Assembly (NCBI RefSeq): GCF_003789055.1
Contig: NZ_ML119083.1
Span: 1 to 64,000 of the forward strand
Reading direction: 5' to 3'
Length of the DNA stretch: 64,000 bases
DNA from: Histidinibacterium lentulum
Lineage (GTDB): Bacteria > Pseudomonadota > Alphaproteobacteria > Rhodobacterales > Rhodobacteraceae
The position numbers and the translations under genes were made by a program. Under the pieces are notes generated by a model. That model made no database searches. It saw only the letters and a list, made by a program, of their open reading frames with translations, and was not told where the DNA came from. Below are positions 35,747 through 46,154 of the stretch, one piece after another (position 1 is the stretch's first letter; the number at the start of each line of letters is the position of its first letter).

Positions 35747-35968
35747 GGCCTGCGGTGGGTTGGAGAGCCGTCCCACGGGCGTGGAGGGGTGGGGAGGCGC
35801 GACCTCAGGGCGCTTTCCTCCTGCCTCGTTTTCCGCTAACAGCGCGGTATCTGAGACGTGACGCCCTGACCCCGGCGCATGGGATGATGGAGGGGTCGGC
35901 GGCAATGGGGCCGCCATTGACAAAGGAGGACCGGGACCGCCCGGAGCGCCTCCAGACAGGATACACAG

Positions 35969-38104
<2,136 letters not shown>

Positions 38105-38232
38105 TCCGCGGTTTCTGAGACCGAGGGTGGTACCGGACGATGTCCGGGGCCGCTTCCGAACGACGATCGGGGCACCGGAGCCGGAGCGCGACTTTTTCAG
38201 GACGCTCACAAGCCCGTGCTTCAGGGACCATT

Positions 38233-38261
38233 TTGCTTTCTGAACCGTTAGTCAGTACATT
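38233..38261 (+). promoter_or_regulatory. Candidate promoter for the first L,D-transpeptidase gene
   Basis: TTGCTT (38233-38238), a 17-base spacer and TACATT (38256-38261), in an AT-rich patch after pnp. The boxes are partial matches to sigma-70 consensus. Confidence 0.4.
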
Positions 38262-38319
38262 AACTTGGGGAGAGACTTGGCCGCTCTGCCCGCCTGCCAT
38301 GCAAGAATGAGTGAATCCG

Positions 38320-38892
38320 ATGCAAAACCGTCGTTCCTTCATCGCGACCGCGCTCGCCAGCGGCGCTGCTGTCGCGCTCGGGCCCGCCGCCGCGACAGCC
38401 CAGACCGAAGCGTTCCCGCGCGAGATGATGCCGCGCATGTTCAAGCTGGCGGAGCCTCTGCCGCCCGGCACGATCCACGTCTTCCCGAACGAGTTCAGCC
38501 TCTACTGGTCCCTGCCCGAAGGCGACGGGACCGTGATCCGTTATGCCGTGCGCATCGCCCGGGACGGGCTGTACGAATCGGGGACCTTCACGGTTGGCGC
38601 CAAGAAGGAATGGCCCTCCTGGCGGCCGACCGATGAGATGATCGAGCGCGAGCCGCACAACTATGCGCAATATGCCGATGGCATGCCCGGCGGTCCCGAC
38701 AACCCGCTCGGTGCGCGGGCGCTCTACCTGTTCCAGCCGGGCCGCGGCGACACGTTCCTGCGGATCCACGGCGTGCCGAACCCGCGGACCATCGGACGCA
38801 GCGTCTCGAACGGCTGCGTAGGCATGGTGAACAGCCATATCGTGCATCTCTACGACCAGGTGCCCCTGAACACGGTTGTGAACCTGCTTTAA
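38320..38892 (+). CDS. L,D-transpeptidase family protein 1 (YkuD), atypical active site
   Basis: A 190-residue secreted protein with a twin-arginine-like signal (NRRSFIAT) and hydrophobic core, cleaved near residue 28. The YkuD catalytic domain has LRIHG (His150) and SVSNGCVGM (Cys166). In the two neighbours the residue two after the cysteine is Arg; here it is Gly168, so the usual active-site arginine is missing and activity may be altered or lost. It would cross-link peptidoglycan or attach proteins to it. First of three tandem paralogues. Its ribosome site is weak, and a GTG nine bases earlier is possible. Confidence 0.85.
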   Translation: MQNRRSFIATALASGAAVALGPAAATAQTEAFPREMMPRMFKLAEPLPPGTIHVFPNEFSLYWSLPEGDGTVIRYAVRIARDGLYESGTFTVGAKKEWPSWRPTDEMIEREPHNYAQYADGMPGGPDNPLGARALYLFQPGRGDTFLRIHGVPNPRTIGRSVSNGCVGMVNSHIVHLYDQVPLNTVVNLL

Positions 38893-38950
38893 GGGACCGG
38901 ATGCGGCCCGGTCGGGCCGCACGCCGCTCCGCTGCCTCTGGAGGAAGACC

Positions 38951-39511
38951 ATGATCGACCGCCGCAGTTTCCTTGCCTCGGCCGGTGCCGCAGGGGCTTC
39001 GCTGCTCGCCGCTCCGGCGCTGGCCAATGCGCCGACGCAGATCCCGCCGGACATGCGGCGCCAGATGGTCGATCTGAACACGGACCTGACGCCGGGCGAT
39101 ATCCATCTCTACCGGCGCAGCCACAACCTCTACTTCATCCTTCCGGGCCGCCAGGCCATGGCCTACAAGATCGGGGTCGGGGAGCTCGGCCTGCAGTTCG
39201 ACGGGACGCTGACCATCGGCCGCAAGGCGGAATGGCCCTCGTGGACGCCCACGGCGAACATGATCCGGCGGGAACCCGAGAAGTACCGGCAGTTCGCGGG
39301 CGGCGTGCCCGGCGGTCCGGACAACCCGCTCGGCGCGCGGGCGCTCTACCTGCACCGGGGCGGGCGGGATACCCTTTACCGGATCCACGGTACGCCGCAG
39401 CCCTGGACCATCGGGATGAGCACCACGAACGGCTGCATCCGGATGTTCAACGAGGACGTCATCGACCTTTACGAACGCGTGCGCATCGGGGCGAGCGTGA
39501 TCGCCCACTGA
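38951..39511 (+). CDS. L,D-transpeptidase family protein 2 (YkuD)
   Basis: A 186-residue protein with the Tat-like signal DRRSFLAS and cleavage near residue 26 (ALA-N). The YkuD motif is complete: RIHGTPQPWTIG with His146 and STTNGCIRM with Cys162 and Arg164. A GGAGG ribosome site is present. A GCGGCCC-rich hairpin (38902-38921) sits in the 58-bp gap after paralogue 1. It has the same body as its neighbours, including EWPSWTPTANMIRREPEKY and GGPDNPLGARALYL. Confidence 0.93.
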   Translation: MIDRRSFLASAGAAGASLLAAPALANAPTQIPPDMRRQMVDLNTDLTPGDIHLYRRSHNLYFILPGRQAMAYKIGVGELGLQFDGTLTIGRKAEWPSWTPTANMIRREPEKYRQFAGGVPGGPDNPLGARALYLHRGGRDTLYRIHGTPQPWTIGMSTTNGCIRMFNEDVIDLYERVRIGASVIAH

Positions 39512-39537
39512 GGCCCGGAACCGCGTTCGAGACAGTG

Positions 39538-39568
39538 ACGCCGGCTGGCAACAGCCGGCGTTATTGTT
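39538..39568 (+). terminator. Rho-independent terminator between LD-transpeptidases 2 and 3
   Basis: ACGCCGGCT (39538-39546) pairs with AGCCGGCGT (39553-39561) around GGCAAC, followed by the T-rich TATTGTTT. It implies that the third paralogue has its own promoter. Confidence 0.85.
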
Positions 39569-39666
39569 TCCGGAATGGCGCCAAAAGGGGCGCTTTGCCC
39601 TCGCTGTGCCGCAATTCGGCAGTAGCGCTCTGTGTCGACCGAGTCGTCTTTCGCAACAGGACCGAC

Positions 39667-40248
39667 ATGCTGACACGACGGAATGCCCTGCTGGGCGCCA
39701 TCACCGCGACCGCGGCCACGATGGCCGTGCCTGTCGCTGCCCGATCCGATACGCTGAGCACCTCGAACTATCGCGTGCCGCTTCGTCATCTTCCGCGCCG
39801 CGTCGAGGTGCCGGCCGACTTTCAGCCCGGCGTGATCTACGCCGTGAATGCGCAGCATCAGCTCTACTGGGTCGACGTGCCGGGACAGGCCATCCGCTAT
39901 GTCATGGCCATCGGCGCGGAGGGCCGCGCCCTTACCGGAGCGGCCGTCATCCGGCGCAAGGTTATCCAGCCGTCCTGGCGTCCGACCCTGTCGATGATCG
40001 AGGCCGAGCCCGAAATCTACGCCCGATTTCGCGACGGCCTCCCCGGCGGCCACCCGATGAACCCCCTGGGGGCCGCGGCGCTCTATCTCTACCGGGGCAA
40101 CCGCGATACGCTCTATCGCATCCACGGCACGCCGCAGCCCTGGACCATGGGCCGATCCTTCTCGTCCGGCTGCCTGCGCCTCGTGAACGAGCACATCCTC
40201 GATCTCTACGCGCGCGTGCCGCTGGGAACGCCCGTCCTCGTCATCTGA
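39667..40248 (+). CDS. L,D-transpeptidase family protein 3 (YkuD)
   Basis: A 193-residue protein with an RR-type signal (TRRNALLGAITATAATMAVPVAA). The YkuD centre is intact: RIHGTPQPWTMG with His153 and SFSSGCLRL with Cys169 and Arg171. It is more distant from paralogues 1 and 2 in the N-terminal region, and is separated from paralogue 2 by a strong terminator. Ribosome site near the ATG is weak. The role is 3-3 cross-linking or lipoprotein attachment in peptidoglycan, by family. Confidence 0.92.
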   Translation: MLTRRNALLGAITATAATMAVPVAARSDTLSTSNYRVPLRHLPRRVEVPADFQPGVIYAVNAQHQLYWVDVPGQAIRYVMAIGAEGRALTGAAVIRRKVIQPSWRPTLSMIEAEPEIYARFRDGLPGGHPMNPLGAAALYLYRGNRDTLYRIHGTPQPWTMGRSFSSGCLRLVNEHILDLYARVPLGTPVLVI

Positions 40249-40294
40249 GGGGCTGGCCCGGGAGACCGGACCAGCCGTCGCGCGCCATGGAGGG

Positions 40295-40948
40295 TCAGGC
40301 GGGCAGCTTTGCCTTGCGCAGGTAGGGCAGGACGGTGTCGATGCTGCCGTATTTGGCAATGGCATCCTCGTCGGACACCGCGACGGGGACGATCACGTCC
40401 TGTCCAACAGTCCAGTTCGCGGGCGTCGCGACATTCTCCCGCGCGGAGGTCTGGAGCGCATCGAGGGCGCGCAGAACCTCGGCGAAGTTGCGTCCGACAG
40501 TCATCGGGTAGGTCATGCTGAGCTTCAGCTTCTTGTCCGGGCCGACGATGAAGACTACGCGCACGGTGGCGCTGTCGGCGGGCGTGCGGCCGTCGGGGAG
40601 GTAGGCATCCGCGGGTAGCATGTCGAAGGCCTTCGACATCTCGAGATTGTCGTCCGCAACGATAGGAAAGCCAGCGGGCGCGCCGCAGGTCGCCTCGATG
40701 TCACCCTTCCACTTCTTGTGATCCTCGACGCTGTCGACGGAGATCCCCATGACCTTGGTCCCGCGCTTCTCCCATTCGGCATGAAGCTGCGCCACCGCTC
40801 CGAACTCGGTCGTGCAGACGGGGGTGAAGTCCTTCGGATGGGAAAAGAGGATCGCCCAGCTGTCGCCGATCCAGTCATGCAGGGAAAAGGTACCCTGATC
40901 GGTCTCGACGGTCAGGTCGGGGACGGTGTCGTTGATCCTGAGTGCCAT
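40295..40948 (-). CDS. Peroxiredoxin (1-Cys, Prx6 type)
   Basis: A 217-residue peroxiredoxin. The peroxidatic cysteine is Cys45 in DFTPVCTTEFG. A C-terminal arm (WTVGQDVIVPVAVSDEDAIAKYGSIDTVLPYLRKAKLPA) marks the Prx6 group, which usually works with one cysteine. KVMGISVDSVEDHKKWKGDI is another block. A second cysteine (EATCGAP) is not in the classic resolving position. AAGGAG lies upstream of ATG 40948. The gene is divergent from the dioxygenase gene, and an AT-rich region with TATATTCG-like sequence lies between them. Confidence 0.92.
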   Translation of the reverse strand: MALRINDTVPDLTVETDQGTFSLHDWIGDSWAILFSHPKDFTPVCTTEFGAVAQLHAEWEKRGTKVMGISVDSVEDHKKWKGDIEATCGAPAGFPIVADDNLEMSKAFDMLPADAYLPDGRTPADSATVRVVFIVGPDKKLKLSMTYPMTVGRNFAEVLRALDALQTSARENVATPANWTVGQDVIVPVAVSDEDAIAKYGSIDTVLPYLRKAKLPA

Positions 40949-41157
40949 GTCATCGCTCCTTTGTGAAGATACATTGACGATTCGAGATATATTCGTCCTC
41001 CGGGAAGGTCCACCGAAGGAAGGGCATGATCGGCCCCTGCGGCGGCGTGTCTCTCCTTCGCAGCAAACTTGCACAGGGGTCGTTCGTCGCGCGGCCTTCT
41101 GTGCGGGTGTGTGGCGTCCTATCTCCGGGGTCAAGACCAGCTAGAGGGAGTCGACCA

Positions 41158-42084
41158 ATGCTTTCGCAGATCAAAGGGTTGCATCACGTGACCTCGATGG
41201 CCTCTTCGGCCACGGAGAACAACAGGTTCTTCACGCGGGTCCTTGGCCTGCGCCGTGTCAAGAAGACCGTCAACTTCGACGCTCCGGATGTCTACCACCT
41301 CTACTACGGCGACGAAACCGGCACGCCCGGGACGGTGATGACCTATTTCCCCTTTCCGAACGCGCGGCGCGGCCGGCCTGGCGCGGGCGAGGTCGGCACG
41401 ACCCGCTTCGCGATCCCGAAGGGCAGCGCGGACGCCTGGGCGGAGCGGCTTGCGACCTTCGAGGTTGCCGGTATCCGTCGCGGGCAGCTGTTCGGGGCCG
41501 AGACCGTGCGGTTCGAGGGACCGGACGGGGACGGGTTCCTGCTCGTCGAGGCCGAGGACGACCGCGCGCCGTGGACCGGCGGCGACATTTCCGATGACAT
41601 GGCGATCCGCGGCTTTCATTCCGTGGACATGCGGCTGAGGGATGCGGGGCGACAGGAGGAGCTTCTGCGCTTCATGGGCTACGAGGAAGTGGACCGTGAC
41701 GGCAGCCTGATCCGGCTCGCCGTTCCCGGCGAGGCGGCGACGGTGGTGGATCTCGACATCCAGCCGGGCGCGGGGACCGCGGCGCAGGGCGCGGGGTCGG
41801 TGCATCACGTGGCCTTTGCGGTGGAAAACCGGGCACGGCAGCTCGAGGTGCGGGAGGCGCTGCTCGATACCGGCTACCAGGTCACGCCGGTGATCGACCG
41901 GGATTACTTCTGGGCGATCTATTTCCGCACGCCGGGCGGGGTGCTGTTCGAAGTGGCGACGAACGAGCCCGGCTTCGACCGGGACGAGGACCGCGCGCAT
42001 CTGGGTGAGGCGCTGAAACTGCCGAGCCAGCACGAGCATCTGCGCGCGGCGCTGGAGCAGCATCTGGAGCCGCTGGGCGCATGA
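41158..42084 (+). CDS. Ring-cleaving dioxygenase / VOC protein (MhqO-like)
   Basis: A 308-residue protein with two glyoxalase/VOC-fold modules: IKGLHHVTSMASSATENNRFFTRVLGL at the N-terminus, and MAIRGFHSVDMRLRD followed by GSVHHVAFAV and the closing DRDYFWAIYFRTPGGVLFEVAT. His and Glu residues for one non-heme metal are visible. It resembles the MhqO/MhqA-type proteins of Bacillus that act on quinones and catechols. It overlaps an esterase gene by 4 bp, as in the mhq system. GAGGGAG precedes the ATG. Confidence 0.88.
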   Translation: MLSQIKGLHHVTSMASSATENNRFFTRVLGLRRVKKTVNFDAPDVYHLYYGDETGTPGTVMTYFPFPNARRGRPGAGEVGTTRFAIPKGSADAWAERLATFEVAGIRRGQLFGAETVRFEGPDGDGFLLVEAEDDRAPWTGGDISDDMAIRGFHSVDMRLRDAGRQEELLRFMGYEEVDRDGSLIRLAVPGEAATVVDLDIQPGAGTAAQGAGSVHHVAFAVENRARQLEVREALLDTGYQVTPVIDRDYFWAIYFRTPGGVLFEVATNEPGFDRDEDRAHLGEALKLPSQHEHLRAALEQHLEPLGA

Positions 42085-42698
42085 CCTATCACGCTGCATT
42101 CACCGAAGGGGCGCCGGGCGCGCCCCTCCTCTTCACGTTCCACGGGACCGGCGGGACCGAGGCGCAGTTTCACGACGTGGCTTCGGAGCTGGTGCCCGGC
42201 GCCCATGTGGTCAGCCCGCGCGGCGACGTCAGCGAGGGCGGCGCGCTGCGGTATTTCCGGCGGACCGGAGAGGGGGTCTATGACATGGAGGACCTCGCCC
42301 GCCGGACGGAAGCGATGGCGGGGTTCCTGAGGGAGCGGCGCGCGGCGCTGGGGTCGCCGCTGGTGGCCGGTCTGGGCTATTCCAACGGGGCCAATATCCT
42401 CGCCAGCGTCGCCATGGCCGATCCGGGGATCGTCGACCGGATGGCGCTCCTGCATCCGCTGATCCCGTTCGAGCCCGAGCCGCAGCCGGGCCTTGCCGGG
42501 CGGCAGGTGCTGATCACGGCGGGGCGGCGCGATCCGATCTGCCCGGCACCCCTGACGGAGCGGCTGGCGGAATGGCTGAGGGCGCAGGGTGCGGAGGTGG
42601 AACTTGTCTGGCACGAGGGCGGGCACGAGATCCGGCAGGAGGAGGTGACGGCGGTCGCCGGCTTCCTCGCGCCGCTCAGAACGGCGCCGGCGCGGTGA
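42081..42698 (+). CDS. Alpha/beta hydrolase (phospholipase/carboxylesterase, MhqD-like)
   Basis: A 205-residue serine hydrolase. The oxyanion region is FHGTGGTEAQFHD (residues 20-32), the nucleophile elbow GLGYSNGANILAS is near 100, the acid lies in AGRRDPICP and His in HEGGHEIRQEE. It is shorter than typical esterases, as in YfhR/MhqD relatives. It overlaps the dioxygenase gene (ATGA) and its 3' end overlaps the convergent pseudouridine synthase by 23 bp. Probably processes products or toxic quinone derivatives with its partner. Confidence 0.85.
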   Translation: MTYHAAFTEGAPGAPLLFTFHGTGGTEAQFHDVASELVPGAHVVSPRGDVSEGGALRYFRRTGEGVYDMEDLARRTEAMAGFLRERRAALGSPLVAGLGYSNGANILASVAMADPGIVDRMALLHPLIPFEPEPQPGLAGRQVLITAGRRDPICPAPLTERLAEWLRAQGAEVELVWHEGGHEIRQEEVTAVAGFLAPLRTAPAR

Positions 42699-43326
42699 TC
42701 TGAAGGCCTTCCCCGCCGTCGGGGTGGCGCAGGCGCAGGGTCTCGGAATGCAGCATCATGCGAGGATGGTCGAGCGCCGGCCCGGTGGCATAGAACGGAT
42801 CGCCAAGGATCGGGTGGCCCAGGGACAGCATGTGCACCCTGAGCTGGTGCGAGCGCCCGGTGCGCGGCATCAGACGCACGCGGGTTTCCGTGTCGGAGGC
42901 GCGCACCACACGCCAGTCGGTGACGGCGGGCTTGCCGCGCTCGTGGTCGACCATCTGCAGGGGGCGGTTGGGCCAATCCACGATCAGCGGCAGGTCCACC
43001 GTCCCGGTGCGGGGCGACAGCCGCCCGGCCACGCGGGCGACATAGGTCTTCTTCATGTGACGCCGCTCGAACTGGAGGCCGAGGTGGCGCTGGGCGTGGG
43101 GCGTCAGAGCGAAGACCATGACGCCCGAGGTATCGCGGTCGAGCCGGTGCACGAGAAGAGCGGTGGGAAAGGCCGCCTGCACGCGGGTCAGGAGGCAGTC
43201 GGACAAGTGCTCGCCCCGGCCGGGCACGGACAGTAGCCCCGCGGGTTTGTCCACCAGCAGGAGCTCGTGATCCTGGTGCAGGATCGAGAGCGGCGTGTCA
43301 GGGGGATTGTAGCCCGGGGGGATCAT
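42676..43326 (-). CDS. rluA: RluA family pseudouridine synthase
   Basis: A 216-residue synthase with LLLVDKPAGLLSVPGRG (residues 22-38) and the catalytic HRLDRDTSGVMVFA motif (Asp near residue 63). The later blocks FERRHMKKTYVA and RTGRSHQLRVHMLSLGHPILGD are present. The short length without S4 domain matches RluA proper (23S rRNA U746 and tRNA U32), but the symbol is by similarity only. It overlaps the msrC-like gene start/stop by 4 bp. Confidence 0.88.
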   Translation of the reverse strand: MIPPGYNPPDTPLSILHQDHELLLVDKPAGLLSVPGRGEHLSDCLLTRVQAAFPTALLVHRLDRDTSGVMVFALTPHAQRHLGLQFERRHMKKTYVARVAGRLSPRTGTVDLPLIVDWPNRPLQMVDHERGKPAVTDWRVVRASDTETRVRLMPRTGRSHQLRVHMLSLGHPILGDPFYATGPALDHPRMMLHSETLRLRHPDGGEGLQITAPAPF

Positions 43327-43775
43327 GCCCGGGCGAAGGTGGCCTGAAGGATCGCGGTCAGCGCCTCGGCGTCCGCTTCGTCGAAGGCGGCGGGGCGGTC
43401 GCTGTCGATGTCGAGCACGGCGATGAGCGCGCCCGATGCATCGCGGACAGGCAGGACGATTTCCGAACGGGTCGAGGAGGAACAGGCGATGTGGCCCGGG
43501 AAGGCCTCCACGTCATCGACGAGCTGGACCTCGCCGGTCCGGGCGGCGGCGCCGCAGACGCCCCGGGAAAACTGGATCGTCAGGCAGCCGTGGCCGCCCT
43601 GGTAGGGCCCGATCTTCAGAAGGTCGGGCGCCACGACGCGGTAGAAGCCGGTCCAGTCGAACCGGTCGTCGGCATGGTGCAACTCGCAGGCCACGGTCGC
43701 CATCAGGGCGACGGGATCGCTCTCCCCCTCGGTGAGGGCGGCGATGCGGGTCGCAAGCTCTGGATAATCGGCCAT
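43323..43775 (-). CDS. msrC: GAF-domain free methionine-R-sulfoxide reductase
   Basis: A 150-residue GAF protein of the fRMsr family. Conserved segments are DWTGFYR, GPYQGGHGCLTIQFSRGVCGAAA and DDVEAFPGHIACSSSTRSEIVLPV. The expected three redox cysteines are in GCLTI, GVCGA and HIACS. It reduces free methionine-R-sulfoxide, so it is another oxidative-damage gene near the peroxiredoxin. Its stop overlaps the start of rluA (ATGA). Confidence 0.9.
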   Translation of the reverse strand: MADYPELATRIAALTEGESDPVALMATVACELHHADDRFDWTGFYRVVAPDLLKIGPYQGGHGCLTIQFSRGVCGAAARTGEVQLVDDVEAFPGHIACSSSTRSEIVLPVRDASGALIAVLDIDSDRPAAFDEADAEALTAILQATFARA

Positions 43776-43999
43776 GTCTTCCCCGGTGTCGTGGCATCGG
43801 GGGCAATGCCCCCACTCCGCCCTAATGCCTCCGCACTCAGGTCAGAGTCGAGGGCGAGAACGTTTCCCGTAGCTGCATCTGGCTTCCCTCGGCGCCGCGT
43901 GTGTTTGCCCCCACCCAGTTGCGCGGCGTCGAGGCTCTCTACTCCTTGCCCATGCCGCCGAGGTGTCTAGTGTCGCCGGCTCAAAGGAGGACCTGTCCC

Positions 44000-45571
44000 A
44001 TGCGCGATTTCCATCTTCCCGGCCGTTCGCCCGTCCTGTGCCAGAACGGCATGGTGGCCACGTCCCACCCGCTGGCGGCCAAGGTCGGAGTGCAGATGCT
44101 CGAGGCCGGGGGCAACGCGCTCGACGCCGCCATCGCCGCGGCCGTGCTGCTCGAGATCTGCGAGCCACAGATGACGGGGATCGGCGGGGACTGTTTCGCG
44201 CTGATCTCGCGACCGGGCGAGGATGTCATCGCGATGAACGGCTCGGGCCGGGCGCCTGCCGCTCTCGATGCGGGGAGGCTGCGCGCGGAGTTCGGCGCGA
44301 CGATGCCGGAACACGGGCCGCAGACGGTCACGATTCCCACGGCGGTGGATGCCTTTTGCCGGCTGAACTCCGATCACGGGCGGATGAGCCTCGGCGATGT
44401 GCTCGCTCCGGCGGTGCACTATGCGGAAGCCGGGGTGCCCGTGGCGCCGCGGGTCGCGTCGGACTGGGCAGGGGTCTCGCATCTGCATGCGTCCGGGAAG
44501 ACGCACCTGACGAAGGACGGCGCCCCCTACCTTACGGGCGACATCTTTCGCGCGCCGGGGCTGGCGGAGGTCTTGCGGCGGATCGCGGTCGAGGGGCGGG
44601 ACGCCTTCTACACCGGCGAGGTGGCCGAGGACATGGTCGACACGCTGCGCGCCCTAGGCGGGGTGCATACGCTGGACGACTTCGCCGCGGCCCAGGCGGA
44701 GTACACCAGCCCCGTGAGCGCGAGTTATGGCGGACACGAGGTGGTGGAGCATCCGCCGAACGGTCAGGGCGCCACTGCACTCCTGATCCTGAACATCCTC
44801 AAGAATTTCGACCTGAAGTCGATGGACCCGTTCGGAGCGGAACGGGCGCACATCGAGACCGAGGCCGCACGGCTGGCCTACGATGCGCGGAACCGCTTCC
44901 TGGCCGATCCCGACTACATGACGCGTCTCGACCACCTCTTGAGCCAGGACACGGCCGACGGGCTGGCCGCGCTGATCCGGCCCGATGCGGTGCTGCCCGA
45001 GGGGATGGAACCGGCGGGCGCCGTGCACCGGGATACGGTCCTGATCACCGCGGTTGACCGGGACCGCATGTCGGTCTCGCTGATCTATTCGGTATTCCGC
45101 ACCTTCGGATCGGGCGTCGTCACGGATCGCTTCAACCTTCTGCTGCACAACCGGGGATCTGGCTTCTCGTTGAAGGAGGGGCATCCGAACGAGGCCGCGC
45201 CGGGCAAGCGGCCGATGCACACGATCATCCCCGGTCTCGTACGGAAGGACGGCGCGACGATCATGCCTTTCGGTGTCATGGGTGGCCCCTACCAGGCCCA
45301 TGGTCATGCCCGGCTGCTGACGAACCTGCTGGATTACAGGATGGCGCCTCAGGAGGCGATCGACGCGCCGCGGCTGTTCCACAGGGACGGCGCCCTGGAG
45401 GTGGAACGCGGTTATGCCGAGACGGTTCGGGCGCGGCTGGCGGAGATCGGTCACCGCGTGCTCGTGCCCGAGGCCCCGGTCGGCGGCGCGCAGGCCATCC
45501 TGATCCGCCCGGACGGCGTTCTGGAGGGCGCAAGCGACCATCGCAAGGACGGCTGCGCGCTGGGCTACTAG
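44000..45571 (+). CDS. Gamma-glutamyltransferase family protein
   Basis: A 523-residue Ntn hydrolase. GGNALDAAIAAAVLLEICEPQMTGIGGDCFALI is the family start. DTVLITAVDRDRMSVSLIYSVF spans the self-cleavage site, with the Thr of DT as the likely nucleophile. NLLLHNRGSGFSLKEGHPNEAAPGKRPMHTIIPGLV and GVMGGPYQAHGHARLLTNLLDY follow. No signal peptide, so it is a cytosolic YwrD/acylase-type member rather than periplasmic GGT. AAAGGAGG precedes the ATG. Substrate not deducible. A GC-rich hairpin follows. Confidence 0.9.
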   Translation: MRDFHLPGRSPVLCQNGMVATSHPLAAKVGVQMLEAGGNALDAAIAAAVLLEICEPQMTGIGGDCFALISRPGEDVIAMNGSGRAPAALDAGRLRAEFGATMPEHGPQTVTIPTAVDAFCRLNSDHGRMSLGDVLAPAVHYAEAGVPVAPRVASDWAGVSHLHASGKTHLTKDGAPYLTGDIFRAPGLAEVLRRIAVEGRDAFYTGEVAEDMVDTLRALGGVHTLDDFAAAQAEYTSPVSASYGGHEVVEHPPNGQGATALLILNILKNFDLKSMDPFGAERAHIETEAARLAYDARNRFLADPDYMTRLDHLLSQDTADGLAALIRPDAVLPEGMEPAGAVHRDTVLITAVDRDRMSVSLIYSVFRTFGSGVVTDRFNLLLHNRGSGFSLKEGHPNEAAPGKRPMHTIIPGLVRKDGATIMPFGVMGGPYQAHGHARLLTNLLDYRMAPQEAIDAPRLFHRDGALEVERGYAETVRARLAEIGHRVLVPEAPVGGAQAILIRPDGVLEGASDHRKDGCALGY

Positions 45572-45579
45572 AGACAAGT

Positions 45580-45606
45580 GCGCCCGGCCGTCCGGCGGTC
45601 GGGCGC
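45580..45606. terminator. Bidirectional hairpin between ggt-like and hspQ
   Basis: GCGCCCGGCCG (45580-45590) pairs with CGGTCGGGCGC (45596-45606) with one G-T pair and a 5-base loop, between two converging genes. No T tract, so termination would rely on stem strength. Confidence 0.45.
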
Positions 45607-45629
45607 TGCGATCTGACGGCGGGGCGTCG

Positions 45630-45956
45630 TCAGTTCAGCTGGACCTGCAAGGGATAGAATCCGTCCTCGAAGGGGCCGAACAGCTCCGGCAGGTCGGGGT
45701 GATCGACCGGCTGGCCGGAGTAGTCGGCCACGAGGTTCTGCTCGGAGACATAGGCCACATAGTAGCTCTGGTCGTTCTCGGCGAGCAGGTGGTAGAACGG
45801 CTGGTTGCGGGACGGGCGGCTTTCCTCGGGGATCGCCTCGTACCATTCCTCGGTGTTGTTGAACTTCGGATCTACGTCGAAGACGACCCCCCGGAACGGG
45901 TGCTTGCGATGACGGACCACCTGTCCGAGGCTGTATTTCGCGCGGCTCTTCAGCAT
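45630..45956 (-). CDS. hspQ: Heat shock protein HspQ
   Basis: A 108-residue protein with the HspQ/YccV-like blocks KYSLGQVVRHRKHPFRGVVFDVDP and NQPFYHLLAENDQSYYVAYVSEQNLV. HspQ in E. coli is both substrate and specificity enhancer of Lon protease and was first linked to DnaA stability. ATG 45956 was chosen because GGGGG lies seven bases upstream; longer starts at 45971 or 46028 lack a ribosome site. Monocistronic, with about 200 bp to the divergent transglycosylase gene. Confidence 0.9.
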   Translation of the reverse strand: MLKSRAKYSLGQVVRHRKHPFRGVVFDVDPKFNNTEEWYEAIPEESRPSRNQPFYHLLAENDQSYYVAYVSEQNLVADYSGQPVDHPDLPELFGPFEDGFYPLQVQLN

Positions 45957-46154
45957 TGATCGAACCCCCATTGACAGGTTGGTAACTGTGTCCCCTACCC
46001 CGAGTCCACCGGGGTGGGTCAAAAACACTCGAAACAGTGTGTCGAATCACCGCGGACAGCGGCATGTCGCGGCGCGCGGCCGACCTAGACCGTTTCCCAA
46101 CGCGACACGGTGTGCTAGAGTTTCCTCAATAAGAAAAGAGATTGCGAGAGGCAG

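Noticed and set aside
41158-42084. Glyoxalase I
   Set aside because: Two VOC modules and about 308 residues match the ring-cleaving dioxygenase/MhqO group rather than the single-module lactoylglutathione lyase.
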